Source: a bacterium (GTDB taxonomy: Bacteria; Electryoneota; RPQS01). Taken from it: a DNA stretch of 64,000 nucleotides. The position numbers were made by a program, and so were the translations under genes. The notes below the pieces were generated by a model. The model did no database searches. It was given only the letters and a program-made list of their open reading frames with translations, and was not told where the DNA came from. The stretch lies in NCBI GenBank assembly GCA_016702305.1, contig JADJEH010000001.1, positions 186,001-250,000 on the forward strand. Direction: 5' to 3'. Of the stretch, positions 7,708 to 16,542 are shown piece after piece (position 1 is the first letter of the stretch; the number at the start of each line of letters is the position of its first letter).

Positions 7708-8697
7708 ATGAGTGGCACGATTCACAATGTGGTCATCATCGGCTCCGGGCCGGCGGGTTTGACGGCGGCAATCTACGCCGGACGCGCCAACCTGAATCCA
7801 GTCGTTATTGACGGAATTCAGCCGGGAGGACAGTTGATGATAACCAGCGATGTCGAGAATTATCCGGGTTTTCCTGAGGGCGTTACCGGGCCGGAGTTGA
7901 TGGACCTCATGCGGCGGCAGGCGGCGCGATTTGGCGCGACCTATATCGAAGATGAGGTGACGTCGCTGGAAGTCGGACAGCGGCCCTTCAAGATCAACCT
8001 CGGTTACCTCGAACCGATTTATGCGCATTCGGTGATATTAGCGTCGGGCGCATCGGCGAAGTGGCTGGGTCTCGAGAGCGAGAAGAAGCTGCAGGGCCGG
8101 GGTGTTTCGGCGTGCGCGACGTGCGACGGCTTCTTTTTCCGTGAGAAGGTCGTGGCGGTTGTCGGCGGCGGCGATACGGCGATGGAAGAGGCGTCCTATC
8201 TGACGCGGCATGCGTCGAAGGTGTATTTGATTCACCGCCGGGATTCGTTTCGCGCATCGAAAATTATGCAAGAGCGCTGCCTGACCAATCCCAAGGTCGA
8301 GGTGATCTGGAATACGCATATCCTGGAAGTTCTGGCGGACGCGAATCAGACGCACGTCAACGGTCTGCGGCTGAAAGACGCCATCACGGGCGCCGAGCGC
8401 AATTTGCCGATTGACGGTTTCTTCGTGGCCATCGGACACGAGCCGAATACGAAGATCATACGCGACATACTGAAGACTGACGAGAATGGTTACGTGCTGC
8501 ACCATCCTGATTCGTCGTGGACGGATATCGAGGGATTGTTCGTGGCGGGTGACGTGCATGATCATCACTATCGTCAGGCGATCACGGCGGCGGGCGCGGG
8601 CTGCATGGCAGCGATTGACGCCGAAAAATGGCTGGAAGCCGAAGCGCACGCGGGCAACCTCAGGCGCGTGGAACAAAATGCAACCGCGACGGCCTGA
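7708..8697 (+). CDS. trxB: thioredoxin reductase (NADPH)
   Basis: This cytoplasmic FAD enzyme passes electrons from NADPH to thioredoxin. The 329 residues have the N-terminal FAD motif GSGPAGLTAAIYAGRA (12-27), the redox disulfide C136-A-T-C139 in the CATCDG context, the NADPH motif VGGGDTAMEEA near residue 151, and the C-terminal FAD motif LFVAGDV near 276. The length is normal for the low-molecular-weight class. It follows the CRP-like palindrome, and only two bases separate its stop from the next start, so it is almost certainly cotranscribed with lpd. Confidence 0.95.
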   Translation: MSGTIHNVVIIGSGPAGLTAAIYAGRANLNPVVIDGIQPGGQLMITSDVENYPGFPEGVTGPELMDLMRRQAARFGATYIEDEVTSLEVGQRPFKINLGYLEPIYAHSVILASGASAKWLGLESEKKLQGRGVSACATCDGFFFREKVVAVVGGGDTAMEEASYLTRHASKVYLIHRRDSFRASKIMQERCLTNPKVEVIWNTHILEVLADANQTHVNGLRLKDAITGAERNLPIDGFFVAIGHEPNTKIIRDILKTDENGYVLHHPDSSWTDIEGLFVAGDVHDHHYRQAITAAGAGCMAAIDAEKWLEAEAHAGNLRRVEQNATATA

Positions 8698-8699
8698 GC

Positions 8700-10103
8700 A
8701 TGAGTGCAACTGAATACGACGTCGTCGTTCTGGGCGGCGGCCCCGGCGGCTACGTGGCGGCGATTCGCGCCGCGCAATTGGGTTTGAAGACGTGCGTGGT
8801 GGATGAGCAGCCGCTGGGCGGTATTTGCGTCAACTGGGGCTGCATTCCATCCAAGGCGCTCTTGAAGACGGCGGAACTCTATCAGAACATCCAGCACATC
8901 GCGCCAGAGATGGGCATTCACGCCAAAGTTGATGGCTTCGACTGGACGCGCGTTATCAAACGCTCGCGCGAAGTGTCGGAAAAGAATTCCTCAGGCGTTG
9001 AGTTCCTTGTGCGCAAGAGCAAGATTCACCGCCCCAACGGACGGTTTCGCATCGTCGGCGATCATGAAATCGAAGTGCATGAGCGCAACAAGCCGGACAA
9101 GGTGATTGACCGGATTCGCGGCAAGCACATGATTATCGCGACAGGCAGCACCAATCGGACGCTGCCCGGAGTGACGATTGATCGCAAGCGCATCATCACT
9201 TACATGGAGGCGATGTCCCTCGAAAAACAGCCGAAGGCGCTGATCATCGTCGGCGCGGGTGCGATTGGCTGTGAGTTCGCGTATTTCTACCAGGCGCTGG
9301 GGACGCAGGTGACGCTTATTGAAGTGCAGCCGCGTATTCTGCCGCTGGAAGACGTCGAGTCAAGCAAAGTCGTCGAGACATCGTTTAGGAAGAGCGGCAT
9401 GAACGTGCTGACCAACTCACGCGTCAGCTCGATCACCGCGACGGACAAGGGCGTTGCGGTACAGCTTGAGGGCGGCGACAAGCCGCTGGCGGCGGACCAC
9501 TGTCTGGTGGCGATCGGATTCGCCGCGAACGTTGAGGGCTGGGGTTTTGACAAGACCGGCGTGGCGCTGGAACGCGGATTCATCAAAGTTGATCCGTTCC
9601 ATCGCACCAACGTGCCGGGCTATTATGCGATTGGCGACGTGGTGGGTGCGCCGCAGCTCGCGCATACGGCGTCGCACGAGGGTGTGATTTGCGTGGACGC
9701 GATTGCGGGTAAGCATCCGCATCCGATGGACTACTCGAACAATCCGGCCTGCACGTATTGCCAGCCGCAGGTCGCGAGCGTGGGATACAGCGAAGAGAAA
9801 TGCAAAGAGCTTGGCATTGAGTACAAAGTCGGTAAGTTTCCGTTCAGCGCATCAGGCAAGGCGCGCGCGATCGGGCACACCGAAGGGCATGTCAAACTCC
9901 TGTTCGACCGCAAGTACGGCCAGTTGATCGGCGCGCACATCGTCGGCTCGGAAGCGACTGAGATGATCGCGGAGCTGGCGCTGGCGAAGTCGCTTGAATG
10001 CACGGCCGAGACGATCTATCAAACCGTGCATGCGCATCCGACGTTAACCGAAGCGGTCATGGAAGCCGCGCTGGCCGCGGATGACCGCGTCATTCATATG
10101 TAA
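8700..10103 (+). CDS. lpdA: dihydrolipoyl dehydrogenase (E3)
   Basis: This FAD flavoprotein reoxidises dihydrolipoamide of 2-oxoacid dehydrogenase complexes or the glycine cleavage system using NAD. ATG at 8700 begins the canonical N-terminus of a 467-residue protein. Visible are GGGPGGYVAAIRAAQLG near residue 12, the redox disulfide C43-VNWG-C48, IVGAGAIGCEFAYFY near 182, the second FAD motif AIGDVVG, and the catalytic HAHPT (His446) with TE at 450-451. In-frame codons upstream of 8700 lie inside trxB and are unlikely to be used. No E1, E2 or lipoylation genes are nearby, so its partner complex must be encoded elsewhere. Confidence 0.94.
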   Translation: MSATEYDVVVLGGGPGGYVAAIRAAQLGLKTCVVDEQPLGGICVNWGCIPSKALLKTAELYQNIQHIAPEMGIHAKVDGFDWTRVIKRSREVSEKNSSGVEFLVRKSKIHRPNGRFRIVGDHEIEVHERNKPDKVIDRIRGKHMIIATGSTNRTLPGVTIDRKRIITYMEAMSLEKQPKALIIVGAGAIGCEFAYFYQALGTQVTLIEVQPRILPLEDVESSKVVETSFRKSGMNVLTNSRVSSITATDKGVAVQLEGGDKPLAADHCLVAIGFAANVEGWGFDKTGVALERGFIKVDPFHRTNVPGYYAIGDVVGAPQLAHTASHEGVICVDAIAGKHPHPMDYSNNPACTYCQPQVASVGYSEEKCKELGIEYKVGKFPFSASGKARAIGHTEGHVKLLFDRKYGQLIGAHIVGSEATEMIAELALAKSLECTAETIYQTVHAHPTLTEAVMEAALAADDRVIHM

Positions 10104-10120
10104 CGAATTGGAGTTCACTC

Positions 10121-10570
10121 ATGAAGTTGCTCCTACTCTTGCTCGTGCTGCTGTGCGGCGCGGCGTACGCCGAAGACTACACCACTCTGCCGCAACTGGC
10201 GCAGGTGGAACAGCTTGATGTCCGCTCGGCGCCGCCGCGCGTGATGCCGCTTTATGAACAAGGATGGAATGAAGGCGTTAGCGCCGGAGACGCGCGTGCC
10301 GGCAAGATCGGCTGGTTTGGCATGGGCTTGCTGGGCAATGTGCCGTTCGTGTGGCTGCCGTGGGTGGTAGAGCCGCGCCGACCGGCCAAGCCGCCGATTC
10401 AAGCTGAAGAAGAATTCAACAGCGGATTCAAAAACGGCTACCGCGCCGGATGGAAGAACGCGCACAAGGGATTCTATATCGCCGGGGCGGTCATCTCCAC
10501 TGCGGTTTATGGAGTTATGATCGCAGACAACCAAGGATGGCTCGAGCAATCCAAGAGTGTAGATGAATGA
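10121..10570 (+). CDS. exported protein of unknown function with C-terminal membrane segment
   Basis: Family not recognised. The 149 residues begin with a clear signal peptide (KLLLLLLVLLCGAAYA, probable cleavage before EDYTT). The central part is polar with Gly/Asn-rich sequence (FNSGFKNGYRAGWKNAHKG). A hydrophobic stretch around residues 124-137 (YIAGAVISTAVYGVMI) could anchor it in a membrane. A GGAG ribosome site precedes the ATG. It overlaps the following lipoprotein gene by four bases, so the two are probably made together. Envelope location is inferred; the function is unknown. Confidence 0.75.
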   Translation: MKLLLLLLVLLCGAAYAEDYTTLPQLAQVEQLDVRSAPPRVMPLYEQGWNEGVSAGDARAGKIGWFGMGLLGNVPFVWLPWVVEPRRPAKPPIQAEEEFNSGFKNGYRAGWKNAHKGFYIAGAVISTAVYGVMIADNQGWLEQSKSVDE

Positions 10571-10956
10571 AACTACTCTTCCTGCCACTGATTCTGGCTT
10601 TGTTCCTTTGTGGCTGCGGCAAGAAGGCCGAAGAATCGAATGTCCAACAGGCGAAGCCGCAACAAGAGATGCGCACGGCGGATCCGGCGGCGTTCGTGAC
10701 GGCGACGTTTCACAGCGAACAGCAGACGAAGCGGGACTCACTGCGCAAGCAGATTGATTCGCTGACCGCACAATCGGTCATTGACCGCAAGCAGGTGGTG
10801 CAACTGGTCAACCGCCGCAAGGGCGAATTGATGAGTATCAAGAAGAGTATCCGCAACAGCACGATGTACAACGCGACGCAGCGCGATTCCCTGATCGCGC
10901 CGCTCGACGACGAATCCCTTGAACTGGCCGGCGATCTGGTCGCCGTGTCGAAATAA
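10567..10956 (+). CDS. small predicted lipoprotein, coiled-coil
   Basis: Family not recognised. The 129 residues start with a lipoprotein-type signal (KLLFLPLILALFLCGCGKK) in which L-C-G-C can serve as the lipobox. The mature part is strongly charged and heptad-like (QQTKRDSLRKQIDSLTAQSVIDRKQVVQLVNRRKGELMSI), so a coiled coil is likely. The start overlaps the preceding gene by four bases. It ends 10 bases before proS. A small envelope-anchored helper of the upstream exported protein is possible but is only inference. Confidence 0.75.
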   Translation: MKLLFLPLILALFLCGCGKKAEESNVQQAKPQQEMRTADPAAFVTATFHSEQQTKRDSLRKQIDSLTAQSVIDRKQVVQLVNRRKGELMSIKKSIRNSTMYNATQRDSLIAPLDDESLELAGDLVAVSK

Positions 10957-10966
10957 AAGACCCTAC

Positions 10967-12433
10967 ATGGCCAAGAACATCACCCCTCGCAGCAAAGATT
11001 ACTCCGAGTGGTATCTCGATCTCGTTCGTGAAGCGAAACTTGCCGATTACTCGCCCGTTAAAGGCTGCATGGTGATCCGACCCAATGGCTATGCCATTTG
11101 GGAAGGCATTCAGCGGCAGCTTGACAAGATGTTTAAGGAGACGGGGCACGTCAACGCGTATTTCCCGATGTTGATTCCGCAGAGCTTCATGGAAAAGGAA
11201 GCCGAGCACGTCGAGGGATTTGCGATGGAATGCGCGGTCGTGACACACTCGGGATTGGAGCCGGATGGCACGGGTAAGCTTAGACCGAAGGGCAAGCTCG
11301 AAGAGAATTATGTGCTGCGTCCAACATCGGAGACGGTGATCTGGGCCAAGTACAAAGACTGGATTCAGAGCTATCGCGACTTGCCGATTCTCATCAACCA
11401 GTGGGCGAATGTCTATCGCTGGGAGATGCGCACGCGGTTGTTCCTGCGCACGGCGGAGTTCCTGTGGCAAGAAGGGCATACGGCGCACGCGTCGGCAGAA
11501 GAGGCGGTCGAAGAGACGCTGAAAATGCTGAATGTATATCGCGATTTCGCTGAGAATTACATGGCGATGCCTGTGCTGCACGGATTGAAGAGTGAAGGCC
11601 AGAAGTTCCCAGGCGCAGTCAATACCTATTGCATCGAGGCTATGATGCAGGATAAGAAGGCGCTGCAGGCGGGAACATCGCATTTTCTCGGTCAGAATTT
11701 CGCTAAGGCATTTGATGTGCAGTTCCAGACCGACCGCAACACGCTCGACTATGTGTGGGCAACGTCGTGGGGCGTATCAACGCGATTGATTGGCGCGATC
11801 ATTATGGCGCATGGTGATGATGATGGCGTGATCATTCCGCCGCGTCTGGCGCAATGGCCGGTGATCATGATTCCGATTGCCAAGAGTGCCGATGAGCGCG
11901 CCCAGGTGATGCAGGCGATGCACACCATTGGCGCCGAGCTGAAAACGCATCAGATTGGCTTCCGCATTGACGAACGCGACAATGTCACGCCGGGCTTCAA
12001 GTTCGCCGAGGCGGAGTTGTACGGTTATGCGGTTCGCATTGAACTTGGGCCGCGCGACCTTGCCGCGGGGAACTGCGTTGTGACGCTGCGCCACAACCGC
12101 GAGAAGATCACGCTGCCGTTAACGGCCGTCGCCGGTCAGGTGCCCGCGCTGCTTGAACGCGTGCAAAATGAGCTCTTTGCGCAGGCAAAAGCGCGGATGA
12201 AAGAGAATACCCACAAGGTTGATTCCTACGCCGATTTCAAGGACTTCATCAAGGCTGATTCGGGCTTCGCGCTGGTGCATTGGGCGGGTGATACGGCCGA
12301 CGAAAAGCGCGTACAGGATGAAACAAAAGCCACTTTGCGCGTGATTCCGATGGAGGGCGAAATGGAACCCGGCGTGTGCATGCTGACAGGCAAGCCCGCG
12401 ACGCAGCGCGTGATCTTCGCTAAGTCGTACTAA
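10967..12433 (+). CDS. proS: prolyl-tRNA synthetase, archaeal/eukaryal type (ProS type 3)
   Basis: This class II synthetase charges tRNA(Pro). ATG at 10967 (MAKNITPRSKDYSEWY) is the conserved start; upstream in-frame codons lie in the previous gene. The 488-residue length, the motif 2 region YRWEMRTRLFLRTAEFLWQEGHTAH, the absence of the large bacterial editing insertion, and the C-terminus ending in Tyr all fit the type 3 form. Motif 3 lies in the region near LIGAIIMAHGDDDG. The C-terminal domain lacks an obvious four-cysteine zinc site seen in many members. Confidence 0.94.
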   Translation: MAKNITPRSKDYSEWYLDLVREAKLADYSPVKGCMVIRPNGYAIWEGIQRQLDKMFKETGHVNAYFPMLIPQSFMEKEAEHVEGFAMECAVVTHSGLEPDGTGKLRPKGKLEENYVLRPTSETVIWAKYKDWIQSYRDLPILINQWANVYRWEMRTRLFLRTAEFLWQEGHTAHASAEEAVEETLKMLNVYRDFAENYMAMPVLHGLKSEGQKFPGAVNTYCIEAMMQDKKALQAGTSHFLGQNFAKAFDVQFQTDRNTLDYVWATSWGVSTRLIGAIIMAHGDDDGVIIPPRLAQWPVIMIPIAKSADERAQVMQAMHTIGAELKTHQIGFRIDERDNVTPGFKFAEAELYGYAVRIELGPRDLAAGNCVVTLRHNREKITLPLTAVAGQVPALLERVQNELFAQAKARMKENTHKVDSYADFKDFIKADSGFALVHWAGDTADEKRVQDETKATLRVIPMEGEMEPGVCMLTGKPATQRVIFAKSY

Positions 12434-12490
12434 GTATATTTGATTGGGTCGGGTCCCGGACGATTCTTACCCGCATTGCGGAGGTGCAAC

Positions 12491-13159
12491 ATGGTTGGCG
12501 CTTCTCGATCCGCAAGTTTCTCGCTGCTGCTTGTGCTCGTCATGTTTATGATGGCGCAAGCGGCCGACTATTCCAACGGTTTGTCGTGGGGATTCACGCG
12601 GACGTATTGGGAGGGCACATGGTACGGAGACGGTTATGCTGAAGCTGGGACGGGCGGCAATGTAATCGGGCTGCGGCACGAGCGGTCCATCGCCGAGCAT
12701 ACGCTGTTAGCGATTGTCGGCAGCTACAGTTGGATGGGACACACGACGACGACGCTGCGGGAGCCCGTGATTTTCGATCCTGAAACGGACGAGGTGATCT
12801 CCGGAGGCTCATTGGATACGCGCACGGACAAGACTTATTTCCGTGAGGCGGAATTGGCGGCGCATGTTCACTACTTTCTCGATGATCGGGGCCGTCAGAA
12901 GTTCTACGTCGGCGGAGGACCGTCGGCACGATGGGGAGCGGCCGGGAAACGGGAGCAGGACGCGCATCGCGCCGAGTTTCATACGCAGGCGGCCTGGTTC
13001 GGCTTCTCGGCACTGGCCGGGTTGCGGCAACAGTGGAGCGAAGACGGACTCGTGACGTTTTTCGAGCCGCGGCTGCTGTGGAGCCCGGATGGAGCGGATC
13101 GCTATCAGACGACGTTCCCGCCAGTTAATTTGATTTTGTCCATGGGTATTCTCTGGTAA
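12491..13159 (+). CDS. predicted outer-membrane beta-barrel protein
   Basis: Family not recognised. ATG at 12491 follows a strong GGAGGTG ribosome site; a TTG further upstream (12440) lacks one. The 222 residues open with a signal peptide (about residues 1-25, ending MAQA|ADYS). The rest alternates polar and aromatic residues in short strands, such as EAELAAHVHYFL, KFYVGGGPSARWG and VTFFEPRLLWSP, and ends in ...SMGILW. A terminal aromatic residue is a common barrel-assembly signal. A small outer-membrane barrel is inferred; ligand or role is unknown. Confidence 0.7.
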   Translation: MVGASRSASFSLLLVLVMFMMAQAADYSNGLSWGFTRTYWEGTWYGDGYAEAGTGGNVIGLRHERSIAEHTLLAIVGSYSWMGHTTTTLREPVIFDPETDEVISGGSLDTRTDKTYFREAELAAHVHYFLDDRGRQKFYVGGGPSARWGAAGKREQDAHRAEFHTQAAWFGFSALAGLRQQWSEDGLVTFFEPRLLWSPDGADRYQTTFPPVNLILSMGILW

Positions 13160-13164
13160 TTGCT

Positions 13165-13737
13165 TTGAGCGAAACTGAATCTACTGCAAATTCGGCGGAA
13201 CGCGTGGCGCCGACCGGTCTTGTACTGATTAACACCGGCGACGGCAAGGGCAAGACGACCGCGGCGCTGGGCACCGTGCTGCGAGCGGTCGGCTACGGGC
13301 ATCGGGTGCTCATTGTTCAGTTCATCAAAGGGAGCTGGACTTACGGCGAGATGAAGTCCATTCAACGGCTCGAACCGGAGGTGGAGTTTCACCGGATGGG
13401 CAAGGGGTTTGTCGGGATTCTCGATGACACTTTACCGCGTGAAGTGCATGAGCAGGCCGCGCGGGCGGCGCTGGATTTTGCGGTGGAACGCATGCAGTCG
13501 GGCGACTATCAGCTTGTCCTGCTGGATGAGATTTTTGTGGCAGTAATGTTGAAGCTGCTGACGGTGGCCGATATACACCGTGTGCTCGACCTCCGTCCGG
13601 AGGCAACGACGCTGATTCTGACGGGCCGCGGCGCGCCGCCGGAAATTATCGAACGCGGTGATACCGTGACGGAAATGAAAGAAATCAAACACGCTTATCA
13701 GCGGGGGATCCTCGCGATCCGCGGGGTGGACTACTGA
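13165..13737 (+). CDS. cobO: cob(I)alamin adenosyltransferase (CobO/BtuR type)
   Basis: This attaches the adenosyl group of ATP to cob(I)alamin in coenzyme B12 synthesis or salvage. The 190 residues include the atypical P-loop GDGKGKTTAALGTVLRAVGYG near residue 22, VLIVQFIKGSWTYGE near 47, the Walker B-like LVLLDEIFVAV near 117, and LILTGRGAPPEIIERGDTVTEM. The start is TTG at 13165, since no in-frame ATG precedes the P-loop. It lies five bases after the barrel gene and two bases before ftsH. No other cobalamin genes are in the window. Confidence 0.92.
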   Translation: MSETESTANSAERVAPTGLVLINTGDGKGKTTAALGTVLRAVGYGHRVLIVQFIKGSWTYGEMKSIQRLEPEVEFHRMGKGFVGILDDTLPREVHEQAARAALDFAVERMQSGDYQLVLLDEIFVAVMLKLLTVADIHRVLDLRPEATTLILTGRGAPPEIIERGDTVTEMKEIKHAYQRGILAIRGVDY

Positions 13738-13739
13738 CC

Positions 13740-15725
13740 TTGAACGAATCACAAGAAAACAAGAAGCAAAATTCCAATAAGGTGCCGCAGGTGGGCGGGA
13801 AGAAATTCAATTTCTCGCTGTGGTACCTTGTGGCCGTGCTGCTTGCGCTGTTCATTGCGCAGGCGTATATGGGCGGACAGCAATTTGAGAAGCTGTCCTA
13901 TTCGAAATTCAAAGAGTTGCTCAACGAAGACCGGATCAAGAACGTCATCATCACGCAGGAGAACATTCGCGGCGACGCAATGATTGATTCCGCCGGCGTG
14001 ATGGTGCAGACGCCGTTTGAAGCGGTGCGCGTGGAAGATTCTGAGCTCGTCAAGCAGCTTGAAGCCAAAGGCATTGAATTTGAGGGCCGGTTTGAGTCGG
14101 ACTGGATCAAAGGCTTTTTCTTCGCCTGGATTTTGCCGCTGGGCATCATCATCCTGCTGTGGAGTTTCGTGATCCGGCGGATGGGCGGGGGCGGCACAGG
14201 CGGTCTGATGTCATTCGGCAAGTCGCGCGCGAAAGTCTATGTCGAAAGCACGACAAAGATCAATTTCAGCGATGTGGCGGGAATTGATGAAGCCGTCGAA
14301 GAGCTGAAAGAAGTGGTGGATTTTCTCAAGCATCCGGCAAAATTCCGCGCGCTGGGCGCGCAGATACCTAAGGGCGTTATGCTTGTGGGACCGCCGGGCA
14401 CGGGCAAGACATTGCTGGCGCGCGCCGTCGCGGGTGAAGCAAATGTGCCGTTTTTCTCGATCTCGGGTTCGGACTTCGTTGAGATGTTCGTCGGCGTCGG
14501 CGCGGCTCGTGTGCGCGACTTATTTGCCCAAGCGCAGACTAAAGCGCCGTGTATCGTCTTCATTGACGAGTTGGACGCCCTGGGCAAGGCGCGCGGCGCG
14601 AACCCGTGGGCAAGTCATGACGAGCGCGAGCAGACGTTGAACGCGCTGCTGGTTGAGATGGACGGTTTTGAATCGTCGAAAGGCGTGATTATCATGGCCG
14701 CGACCAACCGTCCCGAGATTCTCGACATGGCGCTGATGCGGCCCGGCCGTTTCGATCGTCAAGTGGTCGTGGATCCGCCGAATATTGATGGACGCGAAGC
14801 GATCTTGAAGGTTCACATCAAGGGCAAAAAGGTCGCCAAGGAAGTGAATCTGCGGGTGATCGCGGCGCGGACGCCGGGATTTGCCGGGGCGGATTTGGCC
14901 AATGCGATCAATGAAGCTGCGCTATTGTCGGCGCGGCGCGGTAAAAAAGAGATCGGCATGCGCGAGCTCGAAGAAGCGGTTGATCGTGAAGTGACCGGTA
15001 TCGAACGCCGCAGCCGGGTGATGACGCCGAAGACGAAAGAGAAGATCGCCTATCACGAGTGCGGGCATGCGCTGGTCGGTGCAAAACTGCCCAACACGGA
15101 CCCCATTCACAGAGTCTCGATCATTCCCCGCGGCACATCAACCTTGGGTCATACGCTCTATTTGCCCGCCGAAGAGCAGCATTTGATTTCGAAGCAGGAG
15201 ATCATTGACAAGATCAAAGTCGCCCTGGGCGGGCGGGCCGCCGAAGAACTTATCTATGGCGAAATTACGTCCGGCGCCTACAGCGACTTGCAGCAGGTGA
15301 CCGCCATGGCGCGGGCGATGGTGATGGACTACGGTATGTCGGAAAATCTGGGTCAGGTCGTCTACCGCCGCCGCAGCACATCGCCGCGTGACAATCCGTT
15401 CCAGACGCAGGACGACTATTACGGCGACAAGACCGCCGAGGCGATTGATCACGAAGTGCGGACGATTATTGACACGTGTTATGAAGAAGCCAAACGTATC
15501 TTGGGCGAACACGTTGATCTGCTGCGCGACATGACGACAGAGCTGCTCAAGGTTGAGATCCTGGAGGGTGACGCGCTGGCCCAATTCTTGGGCAAGGATC
15601 GCATCACGGACTATTCGGCGCACGCGGCAACCGTCACGCCGGACGAACCTGCGGCGACGGAGGGTCAGACTTCACCGGACGAAGACGATCCGAACGTTGG
15701 CAAAAAGGTTGATCGAGCCGGTTGA
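13740..15725 (+). CDS. ftsH: ATP-dependent zinc metalloprotease FtsH
   Basis: This membrane-anchored AAA protease degrades misassembled membrane and regulatory proteins. The 661 residues have membrane segments at about 26-44 and 124-145. The AAA module has Walker A GPPGTGKT (217-224), Walker B CIVFIDELDALG (271-282) and the second region of homology ATNRPEILDMALMRPGRFDR (321-340). The zinc site reads H-E-C-G-H (439-443), where most FtsH proteins have HEAGH. The presumed third ligand region GAYSDLQQVTAMA is present. The start is TTG at 13740, two bases after cobO. Confidence 0.96.
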   Translation: MNESQENKKQNSNKVPQVGGKKFNFSLWYLVAVLLALFIAQAYMGGQQFEKLSYSKFKELLNEDRIKNVIITQENIRGDAMIDSAGVMVQTPFEAVRVEDSELVKQLEAKGIEFEGRFESDWIKGFFFAWILPLGIIILLWSFVIRRMGGGGTGGLMSFGKSRAKVYVESTTKINFSDVAGIDEAVEELKEVVDFLKHPAKFRALGAQIPKGVMLVGPPGTGKTLLARAVAGEANVPFFSISGSDFVEMFVGVGAARVRDLFAQAQTKAPCIVFIDELDALGKARGANPWASHDEREQTLNALLVEMDGFESSKGVIIMAATNRPEILDMALMRPGRFDRQVVVDPPNIDGREAILKVHIKGKKVAKEVNLRVIAARTPGFAGADLANAINEAALLSARRGKKEIGMRELEEAVDREVTGIERRSRVMTPKTKEKIAYHECGHALVGAKLPNTDPIHRVSIIPRGTSTLGHTLYLPAEEQHLISKQEIIDKIKVALGGRAAEELIYGEITSGAYSDLQQVTAMARAMVMDYGMSENLGQVVYRRRSTSPRDNPFQTQDDYYGDKTAEAIDHEVRTIIDTCYEEAKRILGEHVDLLRDMTTELLKVEILEGDALAQFLGKDRITDYSAHAATVTPDEPAATEGQTSPDEDDPNVGKKVDRAG

Positions 15726-15795
15726 TTTGCGCCAGTTTCGCTGTTTGCCGACCGACTTCTGCAAGCTGTTCGCGTTTTGCGACGGCAAATGCACC

Positions 15796-15821
15796 AAAGC
15801 CGGACGGCAGTGGCGGTTTTT
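15796..15821 (+). terminator. possible weak terminator after ftsH
   Basis: AAAGCCG (15796-15802) can pair with CGGTTTT (15814-15820, one G-T pair) across an 11-base loop, ending in a run of five T. The stem is weak, so this is tentative. Confidence 0.35.
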
Positions 15822-15839
15822 AGGCATTTCCTATGATTT

Positions 15840-15862
15840 GCGGCAGGCACGAGCCTTGCCGC
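15840..15862 (+). other. leader hairpin before the secreted-protein gene
   Basis: GCGGCAGGC (15840-15848) pairs with GCCTTGCCGC (15853-15862) across the tetraloop ACGA with one bulged T. No T run follows, so it looks like an mRNA leader structure rather than a terminator. It lies about 34 bases before the start at 15896. Confidence 0.4.
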
Positions 15863-15895
15863 TGTGATGACTACACCAGCCGAAGGATGATACTT

Positions 15896-16456
15896 ATGTG
15901 GCCGCTCGTCTTACTTCTACTGCTTTCCGCCGTGACTTTTGCGGAAGAGCAACCGCCCGTGCAAATAAACTTCAATCTTGTGCAGGTCAACAAGTACCCG
16001 GCGCAGGAAGAAGTGCTTGCCGATGTCGTCGCGCCGGGGCAGCGCATTGTGATCGACGTGGGTAACAGCGAGACGATGCTGCAATATCTGGCGGCGACGG
16101 CGCGTGTGCCGGTCAAGGTGCGGTCCGTTGCTTACTCGATCAGCGGCTCCACCACTGACGCCATAACCATTGATTGGGACACGCACCGCGTATTCTATGC
16201 GCCAAGCGGCACCGACTCATTTCTTGTCTCATCATCGCGCACCGGCTGTCCGGGCACCGAAGTCGCCCCGTCGGTCGCGGTCGCGTTTCCGACGAAGGGG
16301 GGTTGGAGCGATCCGCCGATCCGGTTCGGCCCGCTGACAGCCAACACGACGTGTCCGCTTGGGCACGGCTTCACGCTGGAAGTCAACGGGCAGGGCGGTA
16401 TGGCGCCGCGAGTGAAACTGATAGAAGGTAATTCCTCTATGTATGGCAAACGATAG
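15896..16456 (+). CDS. secreted protein of unknown function
   Basis: Family not recognised. ATG at 15896 has AAGGA at 15883-15887 at a good distance; an ATG nine bases upstream is an alternative. The 186 residues begin with a signal peptide (MWPLVLLLLLSAVTFA|EEQ). The mature chain is rich in beta-strand-forming residues and Thr/Ser and contains two cysteines (TGCPG and TTCPL) that may form a disulfide. It is convergent with the minus-strand operon and is followed by a long perfect terminator hairpin. Confidence 0.7.
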   Translation: MWPLVLLLLLSAVTFAEEQPPVQINFNLVQVNKYPAQEEVLADVVAPGQRIVIDVGNSETMLQYLAATARVPVKVRSVAYSISGSTTDAITIDWDTHRVFYAPSGTDSFLVSSSRTGCPGTEVAPSVAVAFPTKGGWSDPPIRFGPLTANTTCPLGHGFTLEVNGQGGMAPRVKLIEGNSSMYGKR

Positions 16457-16484
16457 GGGCTGGACGGACACTTGGAAAAACGAA

Positions 16485-16520
16485 CAAAGCGGGCGATGAG
16501 GTGACTCATCGCCCGCTTTG
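16485..16520. terminator. bidirectional terminator between convergent genes
   Basis: A perfect 16-bp inverted repeat (16485-16500 and 16505-16520) with the tetraloop GTGA separates the convergent genes ending at 16456 and 16543. On the minus strand an A5 run at 16476-16480 gives a T tract after the stem. On the plus strand the 3' arm ends in TTTG. Confidence 0.75.
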
Positions 16521-16542
16521 CATTTCCGGCGGCCAGACTCGC

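Noticed and set aside
8628..8699. Longer lpd starting inside trxB
   Set aside because: The extra 24 residues are not lpd-like and ATG 8700 precedes the conserved FAD motif directly.
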